Under the pieces are notes generated by a model, which was given only the letters and a program-made list of their open reading frames with translations, was not told the DNA's origin and did not search any database. The position numbers were made by a program, and so were the translations under genes. DNA of 64,000 nucleotides from Prochlorococcus sp. AG-409-P01 (GTDB lineage: Bacteria; Cyanobacteriota; Cyanobacteriia; PCC-6307; Cyanobiaceae). The DNA is taken from contig QCKM01000003.1 of NCBI GenBank assembly GCA_003215335.1, forward strand, positions 32,001 through 96,000, written 5' to 3'. This document shows positions 62,750-64,000 of the stretch, piece by piece (position 1 is the stretch's first letter; every line of letters begins with the position of its first letter).

Positions 62750-62767
62750 CAGCGACAAAGATCGCTG
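62750..62767 (+). promoter_or_regulatory. Hairpin next to the ribosome site of the 62778 gene
   Basis: CAGCGA-N6-TCGCTG forms a six-pair stem; the next bases GGGGG are the purine-rich ribosome site and the ATG follows ten bases after the stem. The stem could hide or expose the site. Two copies of TTTTCACT lie upstream (62680 and 62731). Confidence 0.4.
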
Positions 62768-62777
62768 GGGGGACACC

Positions 62778-63038
62778 ATGACTATTGACATATCAAAGGG
62801 CAAATCTGTATCAGTTCGTTCATCTGATCATTTGACCTTGCCTGATTTGCCAGAAAGCTTGAACTCATTACTCGTTGGTGGAAACACTATGCGAATTGAT
62901 GGAACGAACGTAGTTCGTGTTCCATTTGGAGTTCGTCAACCCAGAAGGCAGCGTCCTGAACGACCTGAGCGGTGGGCAACCTTAGTTATTCCTATTCAGC
63001 CAAAAGATAATCCGACTCCACCTCCGCAAGCTGCTTGA
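62778..63038 (+). CDS. Unrecognised 86-residue protein
   Basis: A small soluble protein: an extended first half (SSDHLTLPDLPESLNSLLVG), a basic middle (VRQPRRQRPERPERW) and a proline-rich end (NPTPPPQAA). A clear G-rich ribosome site precedes the ATG and a hairpin lies just before it. No family recognised. It is convergent with the 68-residue gene, three bases between stops. Confidence 0.7.
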   Translation: MTIDISKGKSVSVRSSDHLTLPDLPESLNSLLVGGNTMRIDGTNVVRVPFGVRQPRRQRPERPERWATLVIPIQPKDNPTPPPQAA

Positions 63039-63041
63039 TCC

Positions 63042-63248
63042 TTAAGCAGCTTCTATAAGATTGTTCTGCTCAGACAGGCGAAGATCTAATACTGTTTTGG
63101 CTTCCTCTAGCGAGGATGCGTGAGTTCTAAAAGGTAGTATTTGCATGGGACTGCGCTCGGGACGTATTAGCCAAGTATTGTTTGCTTCTAGCAAGATAAG
63201 AAAGCCTCGATAACGAACCGCAAAAGTTTGGATAGGTTGAGATCCCAT
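63042..63248 (-). CDS. Unrecognised 68-residue protein
   Basis: A compact small protein, MGSQPIQTFAVRYRGFLILL then NNTWLIRPERSPMQILPFRT and a C-terminal helix ASSLEEAKTVLDLRLSEQ. The pattern of strands followed by a helix suggests a small alpha/beta fold. The upstream region has GTAC-based inverted repeats (63270-63306), one close to a cyanobacterial LexA box. Function unknown. Confidence 0.7.
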   Translation of the reverse strand: MGSQPIQTFAVRYRGFLILLEANNTWLIRPERSPMQILPFRTHASSLEEAKTVLDLRLSEQNNLIEAA

Positions 63249-63269
63249 TTACTAGGGGTCTTGTAATTA

Positions 63270-63306
63270 AGTACGCATGTATTTCAGTACACAATATGTG
63301 GTGTAC
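63270..63306. promoter_or_regulatory. GTAC-containing inverted repeats, possible LexA-like site
   Basis: AGTAC-N3-TGTAT (63270-63282) differs by one base from the AGTAC-N3-TGTAC core I know for cyanobacterial LexA. Next to it GTACAC-N8-GTGTAC (63287-63306) is a perfect inverted repeat. Both lie 20 to 60 bases before the 68-residue gene. Confidence 0.35.
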
Positions 63307-63490
63307 CCTTGAATTTCAAAAAAACTTTAGAATTCATTTTTCATAGAATTGTTGTTGTTGATACATCGAAGCTGAAACACTGCAATCATTGCGCTCTTGG
63401 TTGAACAGAACATTTGCAAATCCACATTTTCCTTTTGCTCTGCTGGCTGATCAACCTACATATAGTGTAGTCACCTTTACTTATTGCGTG

Positions 63491-64000
63491 TTAAAGCTCG
63501 AGGAGTTGCATTTGCATGAGCCGTTTGAGTAGATCTTCAATTGATGCATCCTTAGCAGGGTTATTAGAATTACTCATGAGTTGTCGCCCTACCACTTGGG
63601 CTCCCAAGTGAGTTAGTTGTATCCGCAAAGATAACAACAATTCCATTCCACCTCCTCCAGAAAAGCTCGCCATAGCTATTGGTCTTCCATTGAATAAATT
63701 GCGGAAGTCATCTCCTTGAACTGAAAGCCAAGCAATAGCATTTGTGAGCAGTGGAGGAATAGAACCGTTGTATTCAGGCGCACAAATTACCCAATAAGGT
63801 GTTGAAGACATTTCATGGTTCAGTTTGGAGAGCTGAGGAGTTATTTCGTTCTTGGCATTTGTTCTTGGGTTATATAAAGGCAGATCCAGCTCCGTTAAAT
63901 CTATTAGTTGAGGTAATGCCCCAAGATCTCGACCTATTTGGACAAAACGTTTAGCTAGTTTGAGGTTTTCCCCATTGCTGGCAGTGATAACAAGCAAGTC
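63491..64000 (-). CDS. NADPH-dependent FMN reductase-family protein, cut by the right edge
   Basis: Flavodoxin-like reductase with at least 168 residues visible. It has LVITASNGENLKLAKRF at the visible start (the family has GSxRxxS-type loops here), VICAPEYNGSIPPLLTNAIAWLS as the flavin-contact segment, and IAMASFSGGGGMELLLSLR. The TTG at 63997 would cut into the first strand, so a start beyond 64000 is more likely. Reduces FMN, quinones or similar acceptors; the substrate cannot be told. Confidence 0.85.
   Translation of the reverse strand, partial: DLLVITASNGENLKLAKRFVQIGRDLGALPQLIDLTELDLPLYNPRTNAKNEITPQLSKLNHEMSSTPYWVICAPEYNGSIPPLLTNAIAWLSVQGDDFRNLFNGRPIAMASFSGGGGMELLLSLRIQLTHLGAQVVGRQLMSNSNNPAKDASIEDLLKRLMQMQLLEL

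Noticed and set aside
63389-63532. 47-codon plus-strand frame from TTG, ending inside the FMN reductase gene on the other strand
   Set aside because: Reads fairly like protein but has only a TTG start, no ribosome site, and overlaps a real gene.

Overview
The window looks like a piece of a marine picocyanobacterial chromosome, most probably Prochlorococcus. Genes are closely packed, the DNA is moderately AT-rich (roughly 40% G+C judged by eye), many starts are TTG or GTG, and several genes are typical of cyanobacteria or plastids (Tic20-like protein, phytol-kinase-like protein, IctB-like protein, UbiC-like chorismate lyase, DesC and DesA-type desaturases). The strain cannot be fixed from the sequence. 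I see no insertion sequence, CRISPR array, rRNA or prophage, and one tRNA.

Region 1-22 kb: the first 19 codons of a gene leaving the left edge, argG, rpsF, a Tic20-like gene, aroE, dnaK, an FAD oxidoreductase, an IctB-like membrane protein, then a minus-strand run acnB - ClC channel - radical SAM protein whose last member seems to start at CTG inside a CTGA overlap. DAHP synthase, a phytol-kinase-like gene, a group 2 sigma factor, polyphosphate kinase, an MFS exporter and a TrpD-like protein follow. Next to cobA lies a 48-codon frame that looks coding but has no ATG/GTG/TTG start.

Region 22-42 kb: pabC, pabB, queC, queE and pyrG form a tight minus-strand row (folate, 7-deazaguanine and CTP synthesis), followed by aspS, gcvT with a structured leader, speB-speE, arfB, mazG, a membrane metal-binding protein containing an AAAT repeat, tRNA-Val(UAC), a DesA-type desaturase, three small unknown genes, valS and a TVP38-type protein.

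Region 42-64 kb: ligA with a 59-codon gene behind it, a SprT-like metalloprotease, several small unknowns, and a zinc locus (znuA, znuC, zur, znuB and a His-tailed lipoprotein gene) with a perfect 23-bp Zur-type palindrome between znuA and znuC. Then come a UbiC-like chorismate lyase, mnmG, dnaB and rplI, followed by two DesC-type desaturases with a gene between them for a protein with a possible helix-turn-helix. A near-perfect 22-bp palindrome sits in the divergent promoter of the first desaturase. A PLP lyase-like gene, gcvH and gcvP (completing the glycine cleavage genes with the distant gcvT), two small unknowns and an FMN reductase gene cut by the right edge end the window.

Most of the window is housekeeping. 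The best candidates for undescribed biology are the desaturase/HTH/palindrome unit, the zinc locus with its His-tailed lipoprotein, the start-less micro-gene beside cobA, and the CTG-started radical SAM gene.
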